Assembly: GCA_949152475.1 (NCBI GenBank)
Contig: OX424555.1
Span: forward strand, 63,531,977 to 63,595,976
DNA length: 64,000 nt
Direction: 5' to 3'
Source of the DNA: Terebella lapidaria
Lineage: Eukaryota > Annelida > Polychaeta > Terebellida > Terebellidae
Below, one piece after another: positions 50,601-58,800 of this stretch; position 1 is the first letter of the stretch, and each line of letters opens with the position of its first letter. The translations under genes were made by a program, and so were the position numbers. The notes under the pieces are model-generated. The model was not told where the DNA came from. It did not search any database and saw only the letters and a program-made list of their open reading frames with translations.

Positions 50601-53600
50601 TTTGTATTTGAATTTGGCTTTGAGTATTTGTATTTGTATTTGACAATCTGTATTTGACCCCATCCCTGATTGTACATTCCCCTTCCAAATAGTTTGACGC
50701 CTGTGGTTATTGCAATTGCCTGCATGTAACTCGAACGGATAATGTGCAAACACGTAATTGAAAAACCGTCGATGTGATAAATATTATTAATCATATTTAT
50801 ATGTATTAACCTTCGTCCATCACATATTTTTTGGCTGTTAAAGGTTTTAAATAGTTAATAATGCTGACATGATACACCAAATGAATGTGAACATACACAC
50901 ACTGGACATGATTAAAACGTTTCAACCACTGCATTATGTGCACTATCGCAGTGCTTTTTGAACTCATCTGTTTTGGATACAAAAATGACAAAACATTAGT
51001 ATTTTTCTGTTTATAGAGATGAAACAATGATTTCGTTCACAGCTAAAACCTGAATATCATTGAACACGTTCTTCGTCGTTTTGAGATTATCTTTTGTTGT
51101 CTATGTACTGAAAAAATTACACCAAAAATGAATAGGGAATGTCATATATCTCCTTATGGTCATTATGTCAGCATATTTGCTGTTGGCCATATTGAAATTC
51201 CCAAACTAAAGTAGTTGAAGTCTATAACATCAATTACTTGATTGATGGGAGACACTGGCGGGACAGTAACGATAGTTCAAGCGGATTATTTTGCATATTT
51301 AGGCGAAAGGGTGATGGGACATCCGGGGGATACTCCCGTATGGTCGTCAGCGACCGGAGAGCGTGTAGTTGGAAACATATTCAGATGTCCTATACAGGAC
51401 GGTTCAGTGAAAATTAGCAGTTTGTGCCGATTTATCCCGAAAAATTATATGAAATGAACTGAAAATATCTCGAAATGGTTCAAGGTCACACATTGAGGCG
51501 ATGAGTAAGTGCGTTATAGGTTGAACGAGACGTTTGAAATTGCGCGTTTAATTGGAAACGGCATTCGAATGTAAAACTGTACTATGTTACTGTAGCACGT
51601 CGATGGGGGGGGGGGGGGGACTGATCATTTCATTACCACATGCCCGTATATCTGCACAATAAACTGATAGCGCGGAATCAACTTTGCTAGGATGCCTTGA
51701 GATATACAGCGAGTTCATGTCATCGCTTTCTCCCAATATCTGCAGATAACTGGAGCAAAGTGGGGCTTATGCCAGAAACTTGCAATGAATTGGAAAATGT
51801 GAAGTGTTCTGGAGGATTACAAGCCAAGAGGAGACTATGCTGGGGGTGGTTTATGGGCCAACGTGATCCGTTTTCTATGGTAGGGCTGCTCATTGTGCCA
51901 ATAAGACAGAGGAGGACTGTGCACATGGTTGTGAACGGAATTCTTGGAGGTGGGGTGCTACTGCATGCTTGTTGAGCCCTATGTTTTCATTACTAGATGC
52001 GTTCCGTTTGCACGGCCGTGGCCGTTCGTCCCGGGTACGATTGCATGTTCTGTAGCTGTAGATTGAGTAGGGCTGCAGTTGGCGTAACACACTAGGTAGG
52101 GCCTTGTTGATGATGAGTTGCTGTCTGGATAGATGTGCAGTGCCAGCTGAACCCCTCACGTCGGAATTCCCCGCCGCCAGACCAGGCTGCCATGGAAACC
52201 ATGCAGTGCAGCAGCTCCAATGGCATGATCAGAATTGGCGCAAGTCGGCCACAGCAGTCAGACACAACTCGCCGCCCACCACTCTGTTCTGGATTCGGTC
52301 TCTCCACCGATAGCAGTCTAAAAATAGCCACCGGGGGGACATCGCGCGGGTGGCAGTATGGTACACCCCTTCGCAATGGTATGTTTACCAACGCAATATC
52401 CGAGGGAATGAACGCGACACCATGAACAGTCCCCAAACATCCAACCCACCTCCCTTCAAACCCATAGTAAACGGTTATAAATCGATTTGAATAAACGAAA
52501 GTGATATCAGAACAAGTTCAAGATTTCCTAAAAGGGTTGTGGAAGTTCTGTGGGTTTCTGGAATCACTGCGATACAGGTATTAGACGGAGCAGGGCTGAG
52601 ACCAGTTGTATCCCAAGTATGCATTAGCCGAGAAACGTGTTAAGATAGTTTGGCGTGGAGGAGCAAAACTTCACCGATGCCGACCTTTTTGCCGGTGTGC
52701 TTGCCTGGCAGTTATTTCATCCGTCCATCCTTCTTTACCGAGTCGGGCGCGTAAGATATCGAGAGGTCTGATGCTTTATCGTTTGTATATTAGTCTAGGA
52801 AAATCGCGGCGCGTTTCGTAGGAGCTAGAATTTTTTTCTTGGAGTGAATCTTCCAAAATTTGGCTGAATATTTGCCACGGGAGACTAATAATAACTTTCG
52901 GACCTTCAGTGGGTACAAGTACTTGTATTCTGGAGTATTGCGTGATCCGGTAATGTGTATAAACAACTGTTTTTTTGGACTATTTCATGTTGTTTTTCAC
53001 CCTTGTGATAATAACACACCTTGGATATATGTGTCTGTGCCAGTATTATAGAAGGTCTTGTGGTGATGAATTGTGTGACATGCCATATTGGATACGTTTT
53101 ATTCAGAGAGGAATATCAAAACACCGCTGAGGACAGCAATGATAAACGAAACTGTTATTTATAAATAAACAACCAGGGATACTGCGAATCATCAACGTTG
53201 TTTGGATTAGAGTATTTTTGTGTGAATGATTTATACCGACAATTGCCCTTGTCAATCTTGTGAGGTCGTAGTCATAACTATATATGTGTTTTATTGCTTT
53301 CAATCATATCAGTTGAAGAATGTGCTGACCTCCATTGCATTCGTAGACATATTAATATTGAAATATGCACAAATCAATAAATCGCACAGAATCAAATCGC
53401 ATTTAACGTCTTGTGTTGAAATACATCCGGAGTTTTAGAAGTTATTTCCTGTTTCTGTTGACGTAACACAGCCGGGTCTCTAACCCAGAGGCGGAATTCT
53501 CAAAGCTGCTTCCTTTGCCAATAGACAGAAGTCATGTTTTCCTTTCGACCTTGGCAAGGTGAAATTCAACAATAGACACAGGCTGGAGCTGCAGCACATT

Positions 53601-56600
53601 GGAGTATTGGGCAGTTTTGTGTTGAATCATCATCATTGCCGTTTACTGTGATTATGCTCAACACGCTCAGCCGAAAATCCATAACATTTTTACCGGAGCT
53701 GGTTTTAGACATCCATTCTTAAAAACACAATATATTATTGCAATTTTCATAATACTAATTTTAACTTATATATTAATATGCGCCACTATGATGCTTGTAT
53801 TGGTAGTGAGTGCAGCCATACCTCATGCTCTACAGACCAGCACCTGCCGTACTGATATTTGTCTAGCGCCCTGGAACAACAAAAGAGCATAACATAATGG
53901 CATTATTCAGGATCTTGTAAAACACTTGGTGTGGGTGAAAGGACATTGCTAGTGTATATTACAGAGACTTTCTTTGCATATTGCGCGATGTTTCAGACAA
54001 CATTGCGCTAGTGTTCTCGAACATGATCTATATAGATCTATATTATGATTGCTTTGGGTACAATCACAATCAAGTGCATGTCTACAACATTTGAATCAGA
54101 ATCAGTCATGAACAGTTTGTCGTTATTGCAGACGTTCTATGTGGGAATTTACTTGTAGTGTCGCTAAATTGTAAAATACATATATTTCGTCATTACAGAG
54201 GTGGCGGGACATCTGCAGCCAGCAAGCCTCTAGTGTTCACCCCTCCGGCTCCCTCCGTCTCCAACCCCTCAGTAAGTACAGCAAGACCAATACCAACAAC
54301 AACATTAACAACGAAAGCAAACAACAACAATTAAACAACAGCAAGGACAATATAACAACGATAACAATAATAACAGCACCCAATATGATCAGCTTTGGAA
54401 CCATCCCAACGATTTTATAAGGAAAACAACGCACACAACGGAAAAACAAGAAATCAGAAACCGTAGCATTAACTTAACAGCTTGAGGAAAAAAACACTCC
54501 AACAACATAAATAGAAACAACCAGTTTGGACTGCTGTTATAAAGGACAGAATAGTTACACTCCATAGCAGCAGCAGTAGTCTATTAACATTATCGCAACC
54601 AGCAATACACGTACATTAGGTAGATGTGCAGTATATAATAAACAAGACCACAGCATACATATACATGTAATAATGTGCAAGTGTAGAAGTGTTAGTGTAA
54701 AAACATGCATCATACCTGAAATAGATAGCTACCACACGGATCGAGTTGTAGTTTGGGCACTGGTTCCAAGTATAACGCTAGTTTCCAGGTATTCACACAC
54801 GCGGTGGATATAAAGAGTAGATGATTGGGTAGGCTCGTTGTTCCTGTTCACAGTCTAGATCGGAATTCCGAAAAAATAAAAACATGAACATGGGCCAATG
54901 AAACATAAACACCAACCATTTCTTTGTGTTGTGAAAATTTATTGGTTGAAATGATACTTTATATCTTAATCATTTCATATAGTTGAATTATTACACAAAA
55001 ATATGAACCTACAAACGTAGCGATATACATATTATCAATGAGATCAATGGGATTCGGTAATACCATTGCTGCGACTTTCGATTTCTATCCATGCAGCAGT
55101 ACCGCTCACGTCCTCTGGACCCTGCTCCTTTCTCCCCGAAGACTCCTAACCCGCCCGGAATGCAGTACGGTGTGGACTACAGCCGTGGCCAGTACAACCA
55201 GCCCTACCGGCCAGCCGGCCCCGACCACATGCTCAGCAAAATCAAGAGCACGCTCGACCATCAACTCTGGACGCCCGATGACGGCCAGGATCCCGAGTAC
55301 GAGACGAAGTCCATAGGACAGATCAAGCAGATGTTCTCGAACTCTGCGGGCGGCAACAGGGCCGGTGCGTCAACCATGTCTTGTCCAACAGTTGTCCTAC
55401 TCGTTGTATATACTCTGATTTTTCTAAGTCGTTTACACTGTTTTTCTCTGATAGGTTTGCGATGCTAAAAGGTATCATTCTATAATTTGGCATACTTCAC
55501 TTGGGAGTCAAACGGCAGTTATGCACCAAATTTCAGACTTCTATCGTGAAAATTGGAAAAGTTGGCAATCTACCTGAATGTTAAATTTAGCCCTGTCATG
55601 TATTTTCTGAGTCCGCACACAATTTTGAGCATTTGGTCGGTTTTGTAGCGGTGCAATCTTTTAAAATAAACATGTTTGTGAAGAATACATCCCAATGTGT
55701 CTTCTCGTCCCAAATTACAAGAATACTTCGAAACCTAGTGGATATAAGCAAGACTAAATCCTCGAAAATGCTCATATTCTCAAGATCCCGTTTTCACCTC
55801 AAATTTAACATTGGGGTAGATTGCCAAATTCTTCAATTTTTGCGATAGAAGTCTGAAATTTGGAAGAAAATTGCCGTTTGACTCCTAGGTGAAGTATGCG
55901 GAGTTATAGAAAGATAACATGTAGCATAGTAAAGTTATCAGAGAAAAACAGTGTAAACGAGTTAGAAAAATCAGAGTATAGATGATAGATGTTGTATCAC
56001 TCGACAATCCCCTTTCTTCCTATCCTGTTTGCCGTGTTCTGTTTATGTCTGTTTTGATACCAAAACCGAAACAATCTTTTACCTACGTCCTATAATCATC
56101 CATATCCATTAATATGTTGATCCTCGGTTCTTTGCTTAGTTTTCCCGAAGCGAATTGGTGGTGCCAAAAAATCGTCTTGTAAGTTGATAATTCTAAGAAC
56201 ACAATGTATAGTAAAATGAAAACATGTGAACAAATATGAAATTGTGTAGATGGCAATCTTTTCGCTAACTGCGAAAATGCTTTCATTTTCGCAGTCCAAT
56301 CCCGCCCCCACGCTTCGAACGACCACAACGCCTGTAAGTTTGCTCTCTCCTCCCTACATGTACATTCAATATTCTCACCCTCATTTCACTAGAAGTTGAA
56401 CAAGCATGATGTTAACGCCACTTCTCTCTACTTCACACAGTTTCTCCCCAGAGCTCACAGGCGAACTTTCAGCAACAACCGCCACAACAACAATACCAGC
56501 CCCAACAACAACATCAAAACTATCAATCTCAATTGTCCCGTAAGTTTCTCTAACCAATAACTGACACTAAACGGATGTCGTTTGAATGCTCCCATAACTT

Positions 56601-57965
56601 CCCAAAAGGTCGACGGGTGAAGTTGCCTTAATGATATCGAATGCATTGAAAGCACCATGTTCTTAAACATTGTCTTTGAACAGCACAATCCCAGCCCTCG
56701 TACCAACCTCAACAATACCAACAAGCAGACCAGGAGGGTAAGTACACCCTCTTCTGCCGCATGCTCGTCTGTAGTCTGTCGTCATGTCTGTCAGCATTAA
56801 GTGTACTGGTGTTCGTGTAAATACATGTCGTGATACAGTATTTTGAAGCCAGTATAGTGACCGTTCACATGTAGGCAGTAGGCATTAGGCATACAATGTA
56901 TACCTTACTGCTTTCAAGTAACGTTTATTGAGAAGATTTTGCATTATTACATTGTATGTCTTGCAGTGCACTCACGGCCGAAGCCATCGTACCAGCCACG
57001 ACAGCCTTGGAGGAAGCCTCAGGGAGAAGCACCTGGTCTCCCAGAGCCTGGCTGGGCCCCAAAACCCAAGGCCGGTGGCTGGCAGCCGGGGGCTGTGAGG
57101 AGCGAGCCACACCACGAGATTATCAATAGGCCTCAGCAGGCACCTAACCGCTCCCACTACAACACCGAACAGGATCGTCACAGGGAAAAGCCGGCCTGGA
57201 GCGGCTCCCTGCGCCCCGGCGGTGGACCTCGTCCTTGGGAGGTGCACGCCGGCGACACAATCGTCCCGGGTGGCGTAGAGGCCCACGTCCCTCGAGGTCC
57301 CTCTGACGTGCCCCGCCAGGCGCCCGCGTCGCAATCCTATCAACCGCAACAGCATCAGCAACATTCGCCTAACATCCACGGCCAGGTGCACAGCCCTCGG
57401 GTTCAGAACGTACACTACGCGCCCGGCCAGTCCCCGCAGTACCAGCAGGGTGGAGGACAGGAGTCGGACACGGCCGCCATCGTGCACAACCAGTACAACA
57501 GCCCGCTAGGTCTGTACTCCAAGGACAACGTCAAGGCCGTGCTGCACGGACAGACCGCCGGCAAGCCTGGACAGGGAACCATGCAGTATGTATAATGCTC
57601 AACAAAGCTTTCAAGTTCACTTCACATCGGTCTGAATCTTTGTGTGTATATAGCCAACTCACTTCACTCCGCGTTGAATGTCTGTAAACGTATTGTGTGG
57701 TATGTGACGGTACACGGTTTGATGTTGCAGAGTAACGGGCGGAGATGGACAGAAGCAGTTCAACCCAGCGCACTCGGACGTGTATCGCCTGCTGCAGGAG
57801 GAGGAGGAGGTGAAGAAGCACCGTTCCGAGTCGAGCGCCCGCTACCAGGAGCACCGTCCAGGTCAGGAGATGCAGTACCAGGGCTACATGGACCACACGC
57901 ACCAGTCGCCCAAGATGAACGCCCTAGAACAGTACGTCATGGACGAGGGGACCTCCGACTTCTAA
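29697..57965 (+). CDS. PDZ-ZM protein, PDLIM/LDB3 (ZASP)-like, LIM-less isoform
   Basis: Cytoskeletal adaptor of the ALP/Enigma family; in relatives the PDZ and ZM motifs bind alpha-actinin at Z-discs and actin bundles. Exons: 29697-29813, 42857-43005, 54199-54271, 55097-55364, 56295-56333, 56441-56539, 56684-56737, 56967-57585, 57731-57965. All phases join and give 550 residues. Residues 1-88 form a PDZ domain with the family-specific loop NTPWGIRLQGGKDF and GELHRGDVIVAIDNY. Residues 113-202 are a linker with SKIKSTLDHQLW. Residues 215-266 are Gln/Pro-rich. Residues about 443-468 hold a ZM-like motif (YNSPLGLYSKDNVKAVL), followed by SDVYRLLQEEEE. The protein ends MDEGTSDF with no LIM zinc fingers. 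The start ATG is preceded by an in-frame stop at 29655. The first two introns are about 13 and 11 kb and full of repeats, so extra alternative exons could be hidden there. Confidence 0.9.
30780..30812. repeat. poly-C tract
   Basis: A run of more than 20 C, interrupted by one T, precedes GAGAAGG. Similar tracts recur throughout the window (31231, 28058, 28116, 60860). It lies in the first intron of the PDZ gene. Confidence 0.8.
31280..31378 (-). pseudogene. terminal exon fragment of a second C-type lectin
   Basis: On the minus strand this encodes 32 residues plus a stop: PWHNCILSLSGDSAWGWNDR then DCAQSEPFVCKL. It matches the end of the intact lectin at 34689 (HDCILSRASEVWGWNDKDC, TQSEPFVCKL) and keeps the WND motif and both terminal cysteines. 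The upstream part of the exon is missing; instead a foldback repeat starts nine bases away. No acceptor is evident. It is probably the relic of a duplicated lectin gene, although the reading frame is still open. Confidence 0.7.
31387..31516. repeat. foldback repeat of about 130 bp
   Basis: The left arm begins CACAGTCGCTTGTTACAGGG and runs through a G homopolymer and TATCACCATGTAAA. The right arm is its inverse and ends CCCTGTAACAAGCGACTGTG. Arms of about 50 bp are virtually identical, and the loop contains a further AATTTTTACATGGTGAT copy. It abuts the lectin exon fragment. Confidence 0.75.
31530..32387. repeat. large palindromic element with X-box, CRE and octamer motifs
   Basis: The arms mirror each other: TGACAGCTAAT at about 31534 against ATTAGCTGACA near 32375-32385. 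Each arm carries, from the outside in, ATGCAAAT (31548 and inverse at 32363), TGACGTCA (31564 and 32347) and GTTGCCATGGCAAC next to CCAAT (31701 and 32115). The centre has mirrored TTAGCAACCAATACAGGC and GCCTGTATCGGTTGCTAAGG. No coding frame is present. It sits in the first intron of the PDZ gene. Confidence 0.72.
32500..33130 (+). repeat. GGTCA element fragment
   Basis: It contains CCTTCATAATGGGAGCTGTG, AAATGGGAAATCATATATTG, TGACCTTGAATTTGACCTTC, GACCTTGAAAGGTCAAAAC, TTTTCTCAAAATCTATTCA and GACGGGTCGGCGAAAAA, all in the forward order of the 16342 copy. The termini are missing. A second, shorter copy is repeated from about 32940. Confidence 0.6.
33230..34680. other. intron and lectin 3' flank, no gene seen
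   Basis: AT-rich DNA without recognised coding potential. It may include the 3' UTR of the minus-strand lectin gene, but no AATAAA (TTTATT on the plus strand) was found close enough to be certain. A TGTGGACAATTCAATAACAG word is tandemly repeated at about 33813-33852. Confidence 0.35.
34689..36673 (-). CDS. secreted PAN/apple-like plus C-type lectin protein
   Basis: Exons on the minus strand: 36673-36322, 36090-35908, 34909-34689. The joins are phase 1 with GTGAGT donors and CTCTAG/GGTTACAG acceptors, giving 251 residues. A signal peptide is likely, starting from an internal Met (MWTLTVGATVLLLYVDIHVS, residue 15), so translation may begin at 36631 rather than 36673. Residues about 41-117 resemble a PAN/apple domain (RCQRLCRQHIGCTSFQ then CQLL). 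Residues about 119-251 form a C-type lectin-like domain: CPEGMSYYDSACYQL, an LIDVHSQSEWDFI helix, NWAPNQPLP, CIL, WGWNDKDC and FVCKL. The calcium/sugar motif at the EPN/QPD position reads QPL, so classical mannose or galactose binding is doubtful, although WND remains. The gene lies wholly inside the first intron of the PDZ gene, in the opposite direction. Such lectins are usually secreted immune or matrix proteins; the role here is inferred. Confidence 0.85.
35000..35640 (-). other. lectin intron 2, no feature
   Basis: This is part of the intron between lectin exons 2 and 3 on the minus strand. No recognised repeat or open frame of interest is seen. Confidence 0.4.
37276..37435. repeat. TACGGAAGCG-linked CGTACGTACG array
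   Basis: TACGGAAGCGTATTG (37279) is followed by about five units of some 21-22 bp, CTCGTACGTACGACTTANTAA. It is the same architecture as at 23336, with a different palindromic core. The tandem translation SRTYELISRTYEL on the minus strand is a repeat artefact. Confidence 0.65.
37425..38472. repeat. 203-bp inverted repeat, near-identical arms
   Basis: Arms 37425-37627 and 38270-38472 are inverse copies of equal length; reading through them I found a single mismatch (in the GGCTCSTGTGTACAT part). Each begins or ends with TGTAGACTTGACATTTATTA and CAGGAAA. Between them is a second array (37628-37802) of TACGAGTTAATAAGTCG-type units and about 465 bp of AT-rich DNA. Both arms contain the same short open frame (starting MNDLAAAIAVLAPRMLAPF), of unknown meaning. 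Confidence 0.8.
38480..39700. other. intronic, no gene seen
   Basis: AT-rich intron of the PDZ gene. Short open frames show no domain. The word GTAGATCTAGC is repeated near 39451-39485. Confidence 0.4.
39720..40220. repeat. palindromic MITE, diverged copy
   Basis: The left arm contains CCGCAATTTTTCACCAAATT and AAGTTGGCAATCTCCCCCAA. The right arm contains the inverse order (TTTAACATTAGAAGAGATTG, then TCTGAAATTTAGTGAAAAATTG). The arms are more diverged than in the copy at 55409. Non-coding. Confidence 0.6.
40683..41549. repeat. foldback element with TACGCGTA arrays
   Basis: The left end GTGGCTGATATATGCCATAG (40683) is mirrored by CTATGGCATATATCAGCCAC (ending 41549). Inside are two arrays of roughly 20-bp units built on TTAATATTAAATACGCGTAT, at about 40770-40955 and 41065-41475. 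The core varies between ACGCGT, ACACGT and ACGTGT. A unique stretch of about 100 bp separates the arrays. Confidence 0.75.
41560..42370. other. intronic, no gene seen
   Basis: Part of the first PDZ intron. No recognised domain or repeat family apart from short AT-rich words. Confidence 0.35.
42380..42535. repeat. half copy of the palindromic MITE family
   Basis: GGTTTACACTG, GCGAGGCTAAATGGTATCAT, CTATAACTTGGCATACTTCA and GGGCAACCTACCCCAATG follow in the order of the left arm of the element at 55409. The mirrored right arm is absent. It ends about 320 bp before the second PDZ exon. Confidence 0.6.
43006..44540. other. start of the 11-kb PDZ intron
   Basis: The donor GTGGGT after 43005 opens this intron. 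The words GCGCCGTATGGCGCTCCA (43574) and GCGCCATATGCCGCTCCA (43640) form a short degenerate direct pair. No other feature is supported. Confidence 0.35.
44544..45946 (+). repeat. GGTTACCGG element, third full copy
   Basis: It starts with a degenerate AGGTAAGGTCCGCTAACC end followed by the CCGTCGTCCGCCGTCGTCG run and TTTATCTTTAAAGTTTA. It ends GTCCCGTAACCT then TCAGCCCATGGGCTAA. Inside are about seven GGTCA blocks with perfect TGACCTTTGACCT words at 45039, 45304, 45562 and 45714. It lies in the second PDZ intron. Confidence 0.7.
45947..46800 (+). repeat. GGTCA tandem blocks adjoining the third copy
   Basis: Further blocks of the same kind; a stretch of about 100 bp around ATTATCGACTTTACAGCTTA / GCTGAATATGCTGAATTTTC is repeated at 45995-46110 and 46448-46560. 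A perfect TGACCTTTGACCT is at 46514-46526. The blocks fade out near 46800. Confidence 0.6.
46950..46985. repeat. GATAA-repeat tail, possible retroposon 3' end
   Basis: AGGATAAGATAAGATAAGATTTTATT is the kind of short tandem tail seen at 3' ends of some non-LTR retrotransposons and their SINEs. No reverse transcriptase frame is present next to it. The assignment is tentative. Confidence 0.3.
47350..47560. repeat. half copy of the palindromic MITE family
   Basis: TATACTCTGATTTATCTAACG and GCGATGCTATATGATATCGT, then ACTTGGTATACTTCACCTG and CCCCCAATGTTAAATTTAGA match the left arm of 55409-55980 in order. The right arm is not seen. Confidence 0.6.
48167..49724 (-). repeat. GGTTACCGG element, reverse copy with both ends
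   Basis: TTAGCCCAAGGG then AGTTACCGG at 48168-48194 is the inverted right end. TAGGTTATAGGATCATAG then GGTAACCT (ending 49724) is the inverted left end. Between them are reverse-order modules (ATGGCAGCCAAAGTCCAAAA, GACCCGTTAAAAAATG, AAAACGACCACCATTTTGAAA) and a GACGACGGACGAAG run. A G-rich tract at 49270-49310 interrupts it. Confidence 0.65.
50197..50676. repeat. hAT-type MITE filled with TATTTG repeats
   Basis: The element at 50205-50668 starts CAGGGATGGGGTC and ends with the exact inverse GACCCCATCCCTG. Both sides are flanked by ATTGTACA (50197-50204 and 50669-50676), a perfect 8-bp target duplication. The ends are followed inward by (GTATTTGTATTTG) microsatellite runs. No transposase. The termini and the 8-bp duplication indicate the hAT superfamily. 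Confidence 0.87.
50680..51990. other. intronic, no gene seen
   Basis: Second PDZ intron. A G tract of about 14 lies at 51605. Short open frames at 51242-51457 and 51697-51975 have no recognised domain and no good splice context. Confidence 0.35.
51995..52445. other. GC-rich, coding-like island in PDZ intron 2
   Basis: GC content rises and overlapping open frames of 96 codons (+, 52135-52425) and 114 codons (-, 52436-52092) occur. The plus frame includes DQAAMETMQCSSSNGMIRIG and ends in a stop at 52425. An ATGTGCAG acceptor-like site precedes it. It matches no family I know. It may be an alternative exon or promoter of the PDZ gene, or a decayed insertion. Confidence 0.3.
52446..54190. other. 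intronic, no gene seen
   Basis: End of the second PDZ intron up to the acceptor at 54197-54198 (CATTACAG). No repeat family or coding segment was recognised. Confidence 0.35.
54272..55096 (+). other. PDZ intron 3
   Basis: It runs from the donor GTAAGT to the acceptor ATGCAG. The first 200 bases are rich in AACAAC / AACAATAAC-type words, a simple-sequence stretch that produces a hydrophobic minus-strand frame of no significance. Confidence 0.6.
55409..55980. repeat. palindromic MITE, best copy, in PDZ intron 4
   Basis: It starts TATACTCTGATTTTTCTAA and ends with the exact inverse at 55980. Arms of about 200 bp include GTTTACACTGTTTTTCTCTG, CGATGCTAAAAGGTATCATT and GGCAATCTACCTGAATGTTA and are mirrored by the right half. 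The centre is about 160 bp. It lies about 45 bp after the exon 4 donor. The dinucleotide TA at both outer ends may be the target duplication. Confidence 0.8.
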
Positions 57966-58794
57966 GTCGCGCCTTGCCAAGCCGACGACGACGGAGGGTG
58001 CCACACTGCCGCTTACTGCCATTGGGCAGTTCGGTAACACCAACGCTTGGAACGGGACCCCGACAAGATTTGCTTAATTCTCGAGGAATAAGATTCTCAC
58101 TTGGGTGCTAAAAAGAACGACGAAGTTGATGTCACCTTTTGACTTTTCGCTTTACCTCTCCTCCACCTGGATTCGACCTTAGTAGAAAACAACTCGAATA
58201 GTAAACGAACGCCAGCTGAATACTGCCTTTTGACATTGTTAAATTCTACCAGTAGAATTATCGTGGACTGTCTTTTGACTTTGCACGCACACTGCACCTG
58301 CAATATTTGATAATTCGCGTGGGAGTGTTTGATCTATGTGTTTTTGATGAACACAACTCCAGCCCGACGATGGCTTTTTATATCATAACGTTGCAGCTGC
58401 TGCCACTAACATAGCAAAGCCCCAGCGCATATATTTCTGACACACGCACGTACGTCTCTAGCGCTCAGAGTGGAGTTATGTGGAGGTTGAACGTCCAGGA
58501 TTCTCCACCAGTTGGAAGCAGCTCTTTCGACGATATCAACTGCGCCCGTAGCTTAGGTTCTCGATCTTCCATTTTTCTTCTTTGCAAATGCTTGTATTCT
58601 GATTTCGTCAAAACCCAACAGTCAATATAGATATATACCTATCGGAATTCAATTCTCTTCGACTTATATATCGGGTTTTTTTTTGTGTTTCCTCTTTTCA
58701 GTATTGTTTTGATAAATCCTAGCCACATCGTTTTCTTTAGGGTAATATTGAAGGGTGAGCGGTTTTTGAATGAGTAAACACGTGTCAATTAAAT

Positions 58795-58800
58795 AATAAA
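58795..58800 (+). terminator. poly(A) signal of the short PDZ isoform
   Basis: AATAAA lies 830 bases after the TAA stop at 57963-57965, in AT-rich DNA following a gene-like 3' UTR. It supports a transcript that ends here without LIM exons, although read-through to distant exons outside the window cannot be excluded. Confidence 0.5.

Noticed and set aside
50355..50794. Asn/Thr-rich minus-strand frames as a low-complexity protein
   Set aside because: They translate the TATTTG microsatellite of the MITE at 50205-50668 in several frames at once.
56972..57902. Long minus-strand open frames opposite PDZ exons 8 and 9
   Set aside because: They are antisense shadows of GC-rich coding exons whose plus frame encodes the ZM motif.
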